NCBI GenBank assembly: GCA_903864915.1
Contig: CAIPHS010000007.1
Location: forward strand, 121,259-185,258
DNA: 64,000 nt
Direction of reading: 5' to 3'
Source: an uncultured Candidatus Woesearchaeota archaeon
GTDB taxonomy: Archaea > Nanobdellota > Nanobdellia > UBA10117
This document shows positions 36,673 to 47,885 of this stretch, piece after piece; positions within the stretch are counted from its first letter, which is position 1; each line of letters starts with the position of its first letter. Made by a program: the position numbers and the translations under genes. Under the pieces are notes generated by a model. It did not search any database. It was given only the letters and a program-made list of their open reading frames with translations, and was not told the origin of the DNA.

Positions 36673-36852
36673 ATGAAGAAGCTCAGTGAGAGGCTTGCGC
36701 TAATTTTATTGAGTGCAGTTATTATGCCGTTCATGGCAATCTTAGCATTTCGTTCCGGTAATTCTGTAACGATAAGCATGGCTTTGATGGCAATTGTAAT
36801 GATTTCTTTTGTTTCAGTACTGGCAACAGTTGAGGTGATGCAGACTTGGTAA
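36673..36852 (+). CDS. small membrane protein
   Basis: MKKLSERLALILLSAVIMPFMAILAF..., start overlap with downstream gene. Confidence 0.5.
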   Translation: MKKLSERLALILLSAVIMPFMAILAFRSGNSVTISMALMAIVMISFVSVLATVEVMQTW

Positions 36853-37076
36853 TCGCATACATCCTTGCGACCGTAAAATCCGGAACTGAGAAAGAAGTTG
36901 TTGATTCTTTGAAAAAAGAACCGCGAGTTAAGGAGGCGCATTTGCTCTATGGCGAATTTGATATCATAGCAAAGATAGATTTGCAGAGCATTTCTGACCT
37001 CAGCGACTTCATCCTGGACAAAATAAGGGCAATCCAGTTCATAGAAAAGACTGCAACCTTAATAGTGGCTGGCTGA
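36846..37076 (+). CDS. Lrp/AsnC ligand-binding domain (RAM) protein
   Basis: AYILATVKSGTEKEVVDSLKKEPRVKEAHLLYGEFDIIAKID. Confidence 0.88.
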   Translation: MVIAYILATVKSGTEKEVVDSLKKEPRVKEAHLLYGEFDIIAKIDLQSISDLSDFILDKIRAIQFIEKTATLIVAG

Positions 37077-37126
37077 TTCTGCATTACAAAAGCTTTTAAA
37101 AAGACATTTTGGGCTAACTCATAACA

Positions 37127-37552
37127 ATGGTATCACCTTTAGACGTACCTTCAGCACAATTGGCAAAAGAAGTGGCTTTGGAGCTCAAGGGCAAGTTCGA
37201 AGCCCCTAAATGGGCTGCATTCGTCAAGACTGGAGTGCAAAAAGAGAGGCCTCCGCAGCAGGCTGACTGGTGGCACGTAAGGGCAGCTTCTATTCTCCGT
37301 TCAATCTACAGGAATGCTCCTGTCGGCGTCTCAAGATTACGATCGAAATATGGCGGCTCCAAGAACCGCGGAAGAAAGCCTGAACGATTCAGAAAAGCTT
37401 CAGGTAATATAATCCGGAAAATTCTGCAGCAACTGGAAAAGTCTGGCTATGTCATGCAGAAAAAAGATGGCATACACCGGGGCAGGATACTTACACCTGC
37501 AGGCCAGGCGTTGCTGACAAAGGCAGCTGCAAGGATTAAGACTGGAAAATGA
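37127..37552 (+). CDS. 30S ribosomal protein S19e
   Basis: PQQADWWHVRAASILRSIYRNAPVGVSRLRSKYGGSKNRGRKPERF. Confidence 0.95.
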   Translation: MVSPLDVPSAQLAKEVALELKGKFEAPKWAAFVKTGVQKERPPQQADWWHVRAASILRSIYRNAPVGVSRLRSKYGGSKNRGRKPERFRKASGNIIRKILQQLEKSGYVMQKKDGIHRGRILTPAGQALLTKAAARIKTGK

Positions 37553-37869
37553 CTGAAAATAAAGTTTACACTGAGGATTTGAGAAAAAGGTTGGCTGACG
37601 AGAAAGTGAAAGTTGAGGAGCATGAATTTGTCCAAAGGCAACTCGACTCTGCAAAGAAATCAATCTTACAAAGAGCATTCTCGAAAGATGCGAGGCAAAG
37701 GCTCGCAAATGTAAGGGTCGCTCACCCCGCACTCGCAGAGCAAGTGGAAATGGCCATAGTAGACGCTGCGCAGGCTGGCGCGATAAAAGGTGAAATATCT
37801 GAAATACAATTGCGTGCAATTCTTGAACGCGCAACTGCTGAGAAGAAGGATTTCAAGCTCATAAAATAA
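37549..37869 (+). CDS. PDCD5-family DNA-binding protein
   Basis: ILQRAFSKDARQRLANVRVAHPALAEQVEMAIVDAAQAGAI. Confidence 0.9.
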   Translation: MTENKVYTEDLRKRLADEKVKVEEHEFVQRQLDSAKKSILQRAFSKDARQRLANVRVAHPALAEQVEMAIVDAAQAGAIKGEISEIQLRAILERATAEKKDFKLIK

Positions 37870-37870
37870 A

Positions 37871-38044
37871 ATGGGAAAAGTACAACATAAGGGGAAGAAG
37901 AAGCATCTGGGCAAGGCAGCACAGCAAACCAGATGGGCACCTTTCTGGCTAATCACGAAAGCCAAGGGCAAAGGCAAGAAGCTGCACCCTTCCGCCATGA
38001 CTGTTGTAAAGAGACATTGGAGACGATCAAAACTCCAGGCGTAA
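37871..38044 (+). CDS. 50S ribosomal protein L39e
   Basis: Read directly: MGKVQHKGKKKHLGKAAQQTRWAPFWLITKAKGKGKKLHPSAMTVVKRHWRRSKLQA. Confidence 0.9.
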   Translation: MGKVQHKGKKKHLGKAAQQTRWAPFWLITKAKGKGKKLHPSAMTVVKRHWRRSKLQA

Positions 38045-38045
38045 A

Positions 38046-38477
38046 ATGATTGAGCGAATCTATACTATTCCGTTGAGGAGAGAATGGCTGAAAACGCCAA
38101 AATGGAGGCGCAGCAAGAAAGCCATCTCCGCAATCCAGGTATTTTTAGAAAAACACACCAAAGTTCAAGACATAAAGTTAAGCAAATGGATTAATGAAGA
38201 AGTCTGGGCTAATGGTGGCAAGAGTCCTCCTGGAAAAATCACACTCAGAGTAAACATAGACAAGGACAAAGGCATAGCAAGGGCTGAATTGGTTGAGCTG
38301 CCAAAAGCAGCAAAAAGGCTTGCAGAGTCCAAGAAAAAACAGGAAGAGAAGGCAAAGAAAGTCGAAGCTAAAAAGCCGCAGGAAGAAGTGCTTGAAGAAC
38401 CGAAGGAGGAAAAGAAAGAAGAGAAGATGCCAGCCACGATGACAAAAGAGCAAGAAATGGCTATGCACAAAAAGTGA
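38046..38477 (+). CDS. 50S ribosomal protein L31e with K/E-rich C-terminal extension
   Basis: IYTIPLRREWLKTPKWRRSKKAISAIQVFLEKHTKVQDIKLSKWINEEVWANG. Confidence 0.93.
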   Translation: MIERIYTIPLRREWLKTPKWRRSKKAISAIQVFLEKHTKVQDIKLSKWINEEVWANGGKSPPGKITLRVNIDKDKGIARAELVELPKAAKRLAESKKKQEEKAKKVEAKKPQEEVLEEPKEEKKEEKMPATMTKEQEMAMHKK

Positions 38478-38504
38478 TTTACACTCTCTTTCCTTTTATT
38501 TACT

Positions 38505-39200
38505 ATGCACAACGGCGCGCATATTTCCATTCTAAGCTTTCACGGCGACCCTAACGTAGGGCTGCACGGATTTGCAACAGACAAATACTGCCTGGTTGGC
38601 AGCTGCGCAACAGACCAGCAAGTTGCAGAGCTGGAAGCCAGATTGAAGGTTCCGGTATTCAAGATTAAATTATACGGTACTGACTTGATTGGATTATTCG
38701 CAGTCGGAAATTCATCAATCCTTTTGCTGCCAGACATAGTTTTTGAGAATGAGCTGCAAAAGATAAAACAAATTATGGAAAAAATAAACATTAAAGTCAT
38801 TACTGTGAAAACAGAGCATACTGCTTTCGGCAATAATATCTCAATGAATGATAAAATTGCAATCGTGAGTGATGCTTACAGCAAGAAAAGCTTTGAAACA
38901 CTGAAGGAAGCTCTTCATGGCCTGAAAGTTGAGCAGCATAGCTTGGCAAAAACAACTGTGCCTGGCTCAATCGGAAAAATTACGAACATCGGCGCAATAT
39001 TTTCCACAAATTTATCGGAAACAGAAATAAACAGTGTTGAGAAACTGCTGGGGTTTGAAATAGGCATAGGCACTGTAAATCTTGGAAACCCTTTTGTCGC
39101 ATCAGGCATAATCGCTAATTCTTTCGGCTTTGCAATTGGCAGCATGAGCTCAGGATTTGAAATGGGCAGAGTTGATGAGAGCTTGCGTCTGCTAAAGTAG
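38505..39200 (+). CDS. translation initiation factor 6
   Basis: GDPNVGLHGFATDKYCLVG...GIFAVGNSSILLLPD-type repeats; FVASGIIANSFGFAIGSMSSGFEMGRVDESL. Confidence 0.93.
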   Translation: MHNGAHISILSFHGDPNVGLHGFATDKYCLVGSCATDQQVAELEARLKVPVFKIKLYGTDLIGLFAVGNSSILLLPDIVFENELQKIKQIMEKINIKVITVKTEHTAFGNNISMNDKIAIVSDAYSKKSFETLKEALHGLKVEQHSLAKTTVPGSIGKITNIGAIFSTNLSETEINSVEKLLGFEIGIGTVNLGNPFVASGIIANSFGFAIGSMSSGFEMGRVDESLRLLK

Positions 39201-39231
39201 CCTTTTTAAACCTTAAAATTGCAGTTGAATC

Positions 39232-39636
39232 ATGGCTGATAAAAACAAGCTGCAGGAAAAATACGTTGAGCTGCAATTGCTCAGTATGCAGATCAAGCAG
39301 CTTGAAGAGCAACTTAATGTCTTAGACCAGAAAGCACAGGAGCTGGTAATTTTGCGCGAATCCATGCGCAGGCTCGGCGAGCTGAAAGCAAGTGCAAAAT
39401 CCCTTGCACCGATTGGTCCTGGAATATTCGTTCCTGGAACTGTAGACCCGACAAAAGGTGTGCTAATTAATGTGGGTGCGGGAGTCATAGTCAACAAGAG
39501 CTTTGATGAGGCTGAAAACACAATAAATACCCAATTGCACCAGATTGAAGACATAACTCTGGAGCTGTCAAACAACCTCAGAGCCATGGCAGAACAGGCC
39601 CAAGTAACCGAGATGGAAATAGATAAACTGTCGTAA
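39232..39636 (+). CDS. pfdA: prefoldin alpha subunit
   Basis: Coiled-coil termini; LAPIGPGIFVPGTVDPTKGVLINVGAGVIV. Confidence 0.92.
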   Translation: MADKNKLQEKYVELQLLSMQIKQLEEQLNVLDQKAQELVILRESMRRLGELKASAKSLAPIGPGIFVPGTVDPTKGVLINVGAGVIVNKSFDEAENTINTQLHQIEDITLELSNNLRAMAEQAQVTEMEIDKLS

Positions 39637-39637
39637 A

Positions 39638-40726
39638 ATGTTCGACTTTCTGAAAAAGGCATTCAAGTCATTCACAGATAAAATTGGCAAGCCCGAGGAA
39701 AAACCGAAAGAGAAGAAAGTTGAAGAGAATGTAAAGGTTGGGGAAGAGATTCCAGAGCCTGTTTCGACAGAAGAAATACTAAAGGAAGAAGAAATAATAG
39801 TTGAGAAGCCAAAGGAGCTGAAAAAGCTTGAGGAAAAGGAAGAGAAGAAAGGCTTCCTGAAGAAATTGGCTGCCATTGTAACCGAAGCCAAGGTTTCTGA
39901 CGAGCAGTTCCATAAATTATTCACCGTCCTTGAAATAGAACTGATACAAAACAACGTTGCTTTCACAATAATCCAGCAAATCAGGGAAAACTTGGAGGAT
40001 GAAATTGTTGGCAAATCATTCAACAGGCAAAAGCTGACCTATACTATAAAGAAAATTCTGCGGCAAACTATAGTTGACACATTGGAAATGCCAAAGCCAC
40101 TCGATTTGTTGGAATTGGCAAAGGAAAAGAAATCAAAGAATGAACCATTGATACTGATGTTTATAGGAACAAACGGGCATGGCAAAACCACAACTCTTGC
40201 AAAACTTGCACACTTGTTCCAGAAAAATGATTTCCGCTGCATCTTTGCAGCATCCGACACATTCAGAGCTGCATCAATCGAACAATTAGAGCATCATGGT
40301 AACAAGCTCGGCATTCGTGTGATAAAACATAATTACGGCTCAGACCCTGCAGCTGTCGCCTTTGATGCTGTCAAGGCAAAAGACAAGGACATTGTTATGA
40401 TTGATACTGCTGGCAGGCAATCTCCAAACACAAACCTGATGGAAGAGCTTGCGAAAATAAAGAAAGTTGCAAAGCCGGATTTGACAATCTACGTAGGGGA
40501 AGCGATTGCGGGCTCTGATTTAGTAGAGCAGGCCAAGAATTTCAACGAGAAAATAGGAATAGATGCAATAATACTCACAAAGGCTGATGTTGATGACAAA
40601 GGTGGCGCAATCTTATCTGTAACGCAAGTCACGAACAAGCCGATTCTTTACCTAGGTATCGGGCAGGAATACGAAGACTTGGAAAAATTTGAAGTAGCAA
40701 AATTCGTCAGCAAGATTATTAGTTAA
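39638..40726 (+). CDS. ftsY: signal recognition particle receptor FtsY
   Basis: IGTNGHGKTTTLAKLAHLF; ASDTFRAASIEQLEHHG; DTAGRQ; TKADVDDKGGAILSV. Confidence 0.96.
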   Translation: MFDFLKKAFKSFTDKIGKPEEKPKEKKVEENVKVGEEIPEPVSTEEILKEEEIIVEKPKELKKLEEKEEKKGFLKKLAAIVTEAKVSDEQFHKLFTVLEIELIQNNVAFTIIQQIRENLEDEIVGKSFNRQKLTYTIKKILRQTIVDTLEMPKPLDLLELAKEKKSKNEPLILMFIGTNGHGKTTTLAKLAHLFQKNDFRCIFAASDTFRAASIEQLEHHGNKLGIRVIKHNYGSDPAAVAFDAVKAKDKDIVMIDTAGRQSPNTNLMEELAKIKKVAKPDLTIYVGEAIAGSDLVEQAKNFNEKIGIDAIILTKADVDDKGGAILSVTQVTNKPILYLGIGQEYEDLEKFEVAKFVSKIIS

Positions 40727-40768
40727 GCAAAGGTAAGACTTTTTAAATTAGAAACTAAGGATTATAAT

Positions 40769-42112
40769 ATGCTAGACAAGCTTGGCGAGTCCTTGAAGGA
40801 TTCTCTGCGAAAACTGCTTAAGATATCGCTTGTAGATAAGAAACTGGTTGATGAGCTTACATCTGACATCAAAAAATCCCTCATTTCTGGCGATGTGAAT
40901 CTTGAGTTGGCAACTAAAATTACTGAGTCCATAAAAAAGAGGGCTCTGGAGGAAAAGCCGAAATCCGGTTTGACGCATAGGGAACACGTCATAAACATAG
41001 TCTATGAAGAGCTCGTCAAGCTGTTAGGAGCCGAGCCTGGCAAGTTTGAAATAAAAGAAAAACCGACAAGAATTCTCCTTGTAGGATTATTCGGTTCTGG
41101 AAAGACAACAACTGCTGCCAAACTCGCGAAACTTTTCAAGAAGCAGGGCCAGAAAGTCTGTTTAGTACAAACTGATACATGGAGACCTGCAGCATATGAG
41201 CAATTAAAGCAACTGTCTGAGAAGATTAACATCCCATTTTATGGAATAAAAGACGAGAAGGACCCCGTAAAGATTGTGCAGAAATTCGAGCCAGATTATA
41301 GCAGGTTCAATGTCGTGATTTTCGATTCTGCGGGCCGTGATGCACTAAGCGCTGAACTTACTACGGAAATAAAGAAATTAAACCAGGCGGTAAAACCACA
41401 CGAAAAACTGCTTGTTATGTCTGGAGACATAGGTCAGGCTGCAAAGGCACAGGCAAAGGCTTTCAAGGAAAATATTGGCGTTACTGGTGTTATAATCACA
41501 AAGCTTGATGGGACTGCAAAAGGCGGCGGCGCCATATCTGCCTGCGCAGAAACCGGTGCAAGGGTAAAGTTCATTGGTGTCGGTGAGCACATCGATGATT
41601 TTGAAGATTACGAGCCCAAGCGCTTCGTATCGCGCTTGCTGGGCCTTGGAGACTTGCAGACGTTACTGCAGAAGGCTGAAGAGTCTATGAAGAAAGAGGA
41701 TGCTGAAGCTTTGGCAAAGAAGTTCATCAAGGCAGAGTTCACGTTTGATGATTTGATGAAGCAGATGGAGGCCTTGCAGAAAATGGGCCCGTTGTCACAG
41801 ATAATGTCTATGATTCCGGGAGCCAGCATGGCAAAGATTCCTCCCGAGTTGATGCAGGTCCAAGAAGGCAAGCTAAAGACTTGGAAATTCATAATTCAAT
41901 CGATGACTAAGCAAGAACGAGATAATCCAGATTTAATTGAAGGTTCAAGAATCAGGAGAATTGCCAAAGGTTCTGGCAAGCCTGAATCAGAAGTCAGAGA
42001 TCTAGTCAAGCAATACAACCAGATGAAAAAGATGATGAAGATGATGGGCAACCAGAAGCAAATGCAAAAACTCCAGAAGATGCTAGGCGGCAAAATGCCT
42101 ATGGGGCTTTAG
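40769..42112 (+). CDS. srp54: signal recognition particle 54 kDa protein
   Basis: GLFGSGKTTTAAKLAK; QTDTWRPAAYEQL; DSAGRD; TKLDGTAKGGGAIS; Met-rich M domain. Confidence 0.97.
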   Translation: MLDKLGESLKDSLRKLLKISLVDKKLVDELTSDIKKSLISGDVNLELATKITESIKKRALEEKPKSGLTHREHVINIVYEELVKLLGAEPGKFEIKEKPTRILLVGLFGSGKTTTAAKLAKLFKKQGQKVCLVQTDTWRPAAYEQLKQLSEKINIPFYGIKDEKDPVKIVQKFEPDYSRFNVVIFDSAGRDALSAELTTEIKKLNQAVKPHEKLLVMSGDIGQAAKAQAKAFKENIGVTGVIITKLDGTAKGGGAISACAETGARVKFIGVGEHIDDFEDYEPKRFVSRLLGLGDLQTLLQKAEESMKKEDAEALAKKFIKAEFTFDDLMKQMEALQKMGPLSQIMSMIPGASMAKIPPELMQVQEGKLKTWKFIIQSMTKQERDNPDLIEGSRIRRIAKGSGKPESEVRDLVKQYNQMKKMMKMMGNQKQMQKLQKMLGGKMPMGL

Positions 42113-42491
42113 CTGGTTCTGCAGTCTTAAGATCCCCACCTAAAAATTCCACAATTCTTCCCAAATCTTCTTGGGTTGCATTGCTCGAATTAACCTTAAT
42201 TTTTTTACTGATGCAAATAATGTCTAAATCCGCAACCTTTTTGTCATGAGCATCCGTAACATCAACGGCTATGGCATAGCCCCACGGTTTTTGTTCAAGT
42301 CTGTAAATATAATCTTCCTTTTCTATTGTCAAAACGGGCACATAATGATTCCCGCAAGATGGTTCAGAAAAGCCTCTTGCATCCCAAAATCCTCCATGCC
42401 TCCGGTGCATCTTCAAAAGATAGCCGTTTGGCTCTTCATCCCAACGTTTGAATAGGGGTGGTGTGGGTAACGCTTGTTTTTTAGCCCGCAT
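42099..42491 (-). CDS. hypothetical protein
   Basis: MRAKKQALPTPPLFKRWDEEPNGYLLKMHRRHGGFWDARGFSEPSCGNHYVP... Confidence 0.55.
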   Translation of the reverse strand: MRAKKQALPTPPLFKRWDEEPNGYLLKMHRRHGGFWDARGFSEPSCGNHYVPVLTIEKEDYIYRLEQKPWGYAIAVDVTDAHDKKVADLDIICISKKIKVNSSNATQEDLGRIVEFLGGDLKTAEPAKAP

Positions 42492-42542
42492 ATTTAGACT
42501 ATAAAGGCAAAGTCTTAAAAATGCTGTTTTTAAGCTGGAGTT

Positions 42543-42839
42543 ATGGTTAAGCGAGCTGGAGCATTTAGAAGCAGGACCAGGCACAAGTTAAGAAAAGTGC
42601 CCCGGACTAGCGGCAAGGTCTCTGTCACGAAATTCCTTCAAAAGTTCAAGGAAGGCGAGAACGTCATAATCAAGCACGAGCCGACAATCCAGGATGGAAT
42701 GCCACATCCGCGTTTCAAAGGTTTAACCGGAAAAGTGATTGGCATGCAAGGTTATGTCTACAAGGTCCTAGTGATGGATGGCAGCGTCCGAAAAATCCTG
42801 CTGGTCGCGCCAGTGCATCTGCTTAAGGTGAAACAATGA
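42543..42839 (+). CDS. 50S ribosomal protein L21e
   Basis: VKRAGAFRSRTRHKLRK...GMPHPRFKGLTGKVIGMQG. Confidence 0.94.
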   Translation: MVKRAGAFRSRTRHKLRKVPRTSGKVSVTKFLQKFKEGENVIIKHEPTIQDGMPHPRFKGLTGKVIGMQGYVYKVLVMDGSVRKILLVAPVHLLKVKQ

Positions 42840-43171
42840 CTGCTGAAATAATTTCAAAAGAGCCAGTAGCAATACCGCAACTTAGCAAATTCCTGAAAGA
42901 GGCTAAAAAGGAAGACAGAGCTGAAATACAAAACAAGATTCTGGACTACAGCAAGAAAGCCTCCAAATTGACTGAAGCAAACTGCGACAAATTGCTTGCA
43001 GAATTAAAATCATTGAACATTCCAGGTTTCACAGACGACTTGGCTGTGAGCCTTGCGAACATACTACCCATAACTTTGACAGAGATAAGGTCGCTGATGT
43101 CTGGAAAGTCAAATATCAGCCCGGAAAACTTTAAAAAGATGCAAGAGATACTCTTGAAATACAGTAAGTAA
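42836..43171 (+). CDS. rpoF: RNA polymerase Rpb4 / RpoF
   Basis: Position after L21e and before DUF655; EANCDKLLAELKSLNIPG...LANILPITLTEIRSL. Confidence 0.85.
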   Translation: MTAEIISKEPVAIPQLSKFLKEAKKEDRAEIQNKILDYSKKASKLTEANCDKLLAELKSLNIPGFTDDLAVSLANILPITLTEIRSLMSGKSNISPENFKKMQEILLKYSK

Positions 43172-43191
43172 AATGAAACTGACTACCAAAA

Positions 43192-43749
43192 ATGATGTTG
43201 CAACGAAGAGCGAAAGAAGAGAATGCGATAGTGCTAGAATACCTGAAGCACGGCTATCTCGACGACTCGAGGCCGATGCACAAGAAAGAGCCGGCTGCGC
43301 AAGTAATTGGTAAGTCTTATTTTACACTTTTAGAGATAGTTCCTTCTGTTGAGCTAAAGCCTTATGATGAGGTTTACATTGGTGAAGGCAAGCGCGATAA
43401 AGTTCTGTACATAAAAGGAATCTTACCGTTTGAAAGGTTAACCCAAACAGCCAAGACGGAAATACCATTCATTATAGAGAAGATGGTAATCTCGAATGAG
43501 AAACATTATCTGGACTTCTTCAACAATGCAGGCCCTATCAGTTTACGGGCACATCAGCTAGAGCTATTACCTGGCGTTGGAAGAAAGCACTCGCAGGCTT
43601 TGCTTGATGAGAGACAAAAGAAACCTTTCGAATCATTTGAAGACCTAAGAAAGAGGGTTCCTGCTGTCGACCCGAAGAAAGCAATCATAGAGAGAATAAT
43701 GGAAGAGCTTCAGGAAAAAGACAGGCACCGATTATTTGTCAGACGTTAG
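43192..43749 (+). CDS. DUF655 RNA-binding protein
   Basis: AIVLEYLKHGYLDDSRPMHKKEPAAQVIGKSYFTLLEIVP...LELLPGVGRKHSQALLDERQKKPFESFEDL. Confidence 0.92.
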   Translation: MMLQRRAKEENAIVLEYLKHGYLDDSRPMHKKEPAAQVIGKSYFTLLEIVPSVELKPYDEVYIGEGKRDKVLYIKGILPFERLTQTAKTEIPFIIEKMVISNEKHYLDFFNNAGPISLRAHQLELLPGVGRKHSQALLDERQKKPFESFEDLRKRVPAVDPKKAIIERIMEELQEKDRHRLFVRR

Positions 43750-44226
43750 AACTAGACCCACATCTTCCCCACATATTTTCATTTCCATTATTTTGAAATA
43801 TTTTTCGACAGCATCCAGCTTGCCTTCGAATTTGTTCAGCACTGTTAGGACAAACGTGCCTTTCTGTTTTAGGATTCTTTTCACTTCGAGCAAAGCAGCA
43901 TCTGCGGAATCAAGATTTTGTATTGCGGTAAAGCTTAGGATTGTTGCAAAGCTGTTGTCTTTGAAAGGCAACTTTTCAATATCGCCCAGCACATTTTTTT
44001 CCTTTGATTTCTTCAGCATTTCAAAGGAGATATCGATGCCAATCATCGGAACTTTCAAAAATTCCTTCAGCATGCCAGTACCGCAGCCCAGGTCAAGCAC
44101 AGGTTTTTTTATTGAAATGTCCTGCAGCATCTGGTGGTATTTCTCTTCCTGTATGTCACCATACCGTTCGTTGTAGATGCCGGCAGTAGAATCATATTTT
44201 TCCCTTATCAAAGTCTTGTCAGACAT
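43732..44226 (-). CDS. class I SAM-dependent methyltransferase
   Basis: VLDLGCGTGMLKEFL...GIDISFEMLKKSKEKNVLGDIEKLPFKDNSF. Confidence 0.9.
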   Translation of the reverse strand: MSDKTLIREKYDSTAGIYNERYGDIQEEKYHQMLQDISIKKPVLDLGCGTGMLKEFLKVPMIGIDISFEMLKKSKEKNVLGDIEKLPFKDNSFATILSFTAIQNLDSADAALLEVKRILKQKGTFVLTVLNKFEGKLDAVEKYFKIMEMKICGEDVGLVLTSDK

Positions 44227-44259
44227 AGCTTTTTAATCCAAATTTAGCTTTTAAAACAT

Positions 44260-44628
44260 ATGAAAGTCATAATTGATACGAACGCTTTTGTATATGCGGC
44301 AGAGAACAAAATAGACATATTTGCCTTGCTTAAAGGCGACGATATCATAATTCCAAATCTTGTCTTGGAAGAGCTGCGGGTGCTTGCAAAACATACCATA
44401 AAGGCATCAGACAGAAAAGCAGCTTCGCTAGCTCTTAAAATTATAGAGAATCATTCCTTCAACACAATAGAGTTGTCCGGCTCCACAGACAAGGCAATAG
44501 GTGAATTTGCGAAAAAGGAAGGCGCTGCAGTCCTTACAAACGACCTGGAGCTGAAGAAAGGCCTTGCTAAGGGCAATGTAAGAGTGCTCCACATAAGGCA
44601 GAAAAAGTACATAGAGCACTGGGCATAA
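44260..44628 (+). CDS. PIN domain nuclease
   Basis: KVIIDTNAFVYA...IIPNLVLEELRVLA...AAVLTNDLELKKGLAKGNVRVLHIRQKKYIEH. Confidence 0.88.
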   Translation: MKVIIDTNAFVYAAENKIDIFALLKGDDIIIPNLVLEELRVLAKHTIKASDRKAASLALKIIENHSFNTIELSGSTDKAIGEFAKKEGAAVLTNDLELKKGLAKGNVRVLHIRQKKYIEHWA

Positions 44629-44679
44629 AGCTTTTTAAACCTAAAATTCGCCTCTCATCTATCTGTTTAGGCAAACAAA

Positions 44680-45282
44680 ATGTACTATAAATCCGAAGTT
44701 AACGGCGTCGCACGAATCCCACCAGCCCTATTTTCAGAGAAGCTCGAGACTGCTGTTGAAAAGCAGCTCAAAACAGACTACGAGGGCCAGGTGTACGAAG
44801 AGCTCGGCAAAGTCATACAAATCCTCGATGTTAAAAAGATAGAAGAAGGAGTCATAATACCTGGGGACGGCGCAGCATACCACCGAACCAAATTCGTCAT
44901 GCTGCATTATGTTCCAGAAATAAACGAAATAGTGGAAGGGGACATCAAAGATATTGCAAAGTTCGGCGCATTTGTCGACTTTGGTCCTTTTGAAGGAATG
45001 ATCCACGTCAGCCAGGCAATGGATGACTTCGTCTCATTTTCAAAATCCGGCACGCTTGCTGGAAAGAAATCCGGAAGAAACCTGAAGACTGGCGATTATG
45101 TCAGGGCAAGGATAGTTGCAATCTCATACAAAGATCCTAAAAACCCAAAGATAGGCCTGACAATGAGACAGCCTGCCTTAGGGAAGATTGAATGGATAGA
45201 AGCAGACACAAAGGACGAAAGGAAAGCCATGGGCAAAGTTGAGGAAAAGCCTGTGGAGAAAAAGAAGAAGGTGAAAAAGTAA
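44680..45282 (+). CDS. rpoE1: RNA polymerase Rpb7 / RpoE1
   Basis: VARIPPALFSEKL...GDGAAYHRTKFVMLHYVPEINEIVEGDIKDIAKFGAFVDFGPFEGMIHVSQ. Confidence 0.93.
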   Translation: MYYKSEVNGVARIPPALFSEKLETAVEKQLKTDYEGQVYEELGKVIQILDVKKIEEGVIIPGDGAAYHRTKFVMLHYVPEINEIVEGDIKDIAKFGAFVDFGPFEGMIHVSQAMDDFVSFSKSGTLAGKKSGRNLKTGDYVRARIVAISYKDPKNPKIGLTMRQPALGKIEWIEADTKDERKAMGKVEEKPVEKKKKVKK

Positions 45283-45465
45283 ATGGCAAAACAAGCTTGC
45301 AAGGTTTGTAAACAAATAGTCATGAAGGACAAATGTCCTGATCACCCAGATGCCAAACTAGCTGAGAACTGGAAGGGCAGAATCATAATACTTGACCCTA
45401 ACACTTCTGAGTTGGCAAAGAAGATGAATATTACAAAAAAAGGAGAATACGCGATTCTTGTTTAA
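45283..45465 (+). CDS. spt4: transcription elongation factor Spt4 (RpoE2)
   Basis: MAKQACKVCKQIVMKDKCPDHPDAKLAENWKGRIIILDPNTSELAKKMNI. Confidence 0.93.
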   Translation: MAKQACKVCKQIVMKDKCPDHPDAKLAENWKGRIIILDPNTSELAKKMNITKKGEYAILV

Positions 45466-45466
45466 A

Positions 45467-45787
45467 ATGGATGTCAAAATAGTTGATAAAAAGGAAGATT
45501 TGTTTTTCAACCGAACTGAAATCAAGGCAGAAATTTCTCATCAGGGCGTGCCTACTCCTAAAAGAGTGGAAGCAAAGAAATTACTCTCTGAAGCTTTGAA
45601 CGCTTCGCCAGAACTGCTTGTAATAAGAAGATGCAAATCACAATTTGGTTTCAAGGCCCTCTGCGACTTAATGTTATACAAAACAAAGGAAGATTTGGAA
45701 AAGAACGAGCCTGCATACGTAAAAGGCAGGGAAACAGGACAAAAGCTGCACAAGACAAAGGAGGCTAAGGCAGCGCCTGCTAGATAA
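45467..45787 (+). CDS. 30S ribosomal protein S24e
   Basis: FFNRTEIKAEISHQGVPTPKRVEAKKLLSEAL. Confidence 0.93.
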   Translation: MDVKIVDKKEDLFFNRTEIKAEISHQGVPTPKRVEAKKLLSEALNASPELLVIRRCKSQFGFKALCDLMLYKTKEDLEKNEPAYVKGRETGQKLHKTKEAKAAPAR

Positions 45788-45789
45788 AC

Positions 45790-47298
<1,509 letters not shown>

Positions 47299-47302
<4 letters not shown>

Positions 47303-47811
47303 ATTTCCGCCTTAAGTTCTTTCAAAATTCTTGTCCAGTTGACTCTTGTCAGATAATAAATCTTAACGTCTCTCCTCTGCTTTACTTTCTCTATGAAAGG
47401 ATTCTTGGACTTAAAACTTATTGTTGCTATAACTTTTTTTGCGTCCAAAGCTTGCCCAACAAGCTGCTTGAACCTCTCTGAAAGGACTTCCATGTTTCCT
47501 ATCTCATCAATCGCGATGGTATTTGCGTTTTCAATACCCCACTCCAGCGCAGGGATTGCAATCCTTTCGAAAACATCCACCTCAACACCGTACTTGGAGA
47601 CGACCGCAGGCTTCATTTCCATTGAAGCGAAGACTGCCTCCTTGCCCGTATGAAAATCAACAACCTTGAAGCCCCACCTTTCGCCGTCCTTTCTTATTTC
47701 GGGTGTGGAAAATCCGCCGACTTCCTTGTTCTGTATGGCCTCTCTCAGCAAAGTTGATTTCCCGGACGCAGGTGGTCCGCTAATAAGAATATTGTATTTC
47801 ATTGTGGCCAT
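47299..47811 (-). CDS. nucleoside-triphosphatase (THEP1 family)
   Basis: ILISGPPASGKSTLLREAIQ...GGFSTPEIR...IAIDEIGNMEVLSERF. Confidence 0.9.
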
Positions 47812-47885
47812 TAGTAAAAGCCAGTTTTGCGAATAAAAGACTTTCTAACCACAATCTATAAAATGGGCCAGAATAGCCTTTAGTT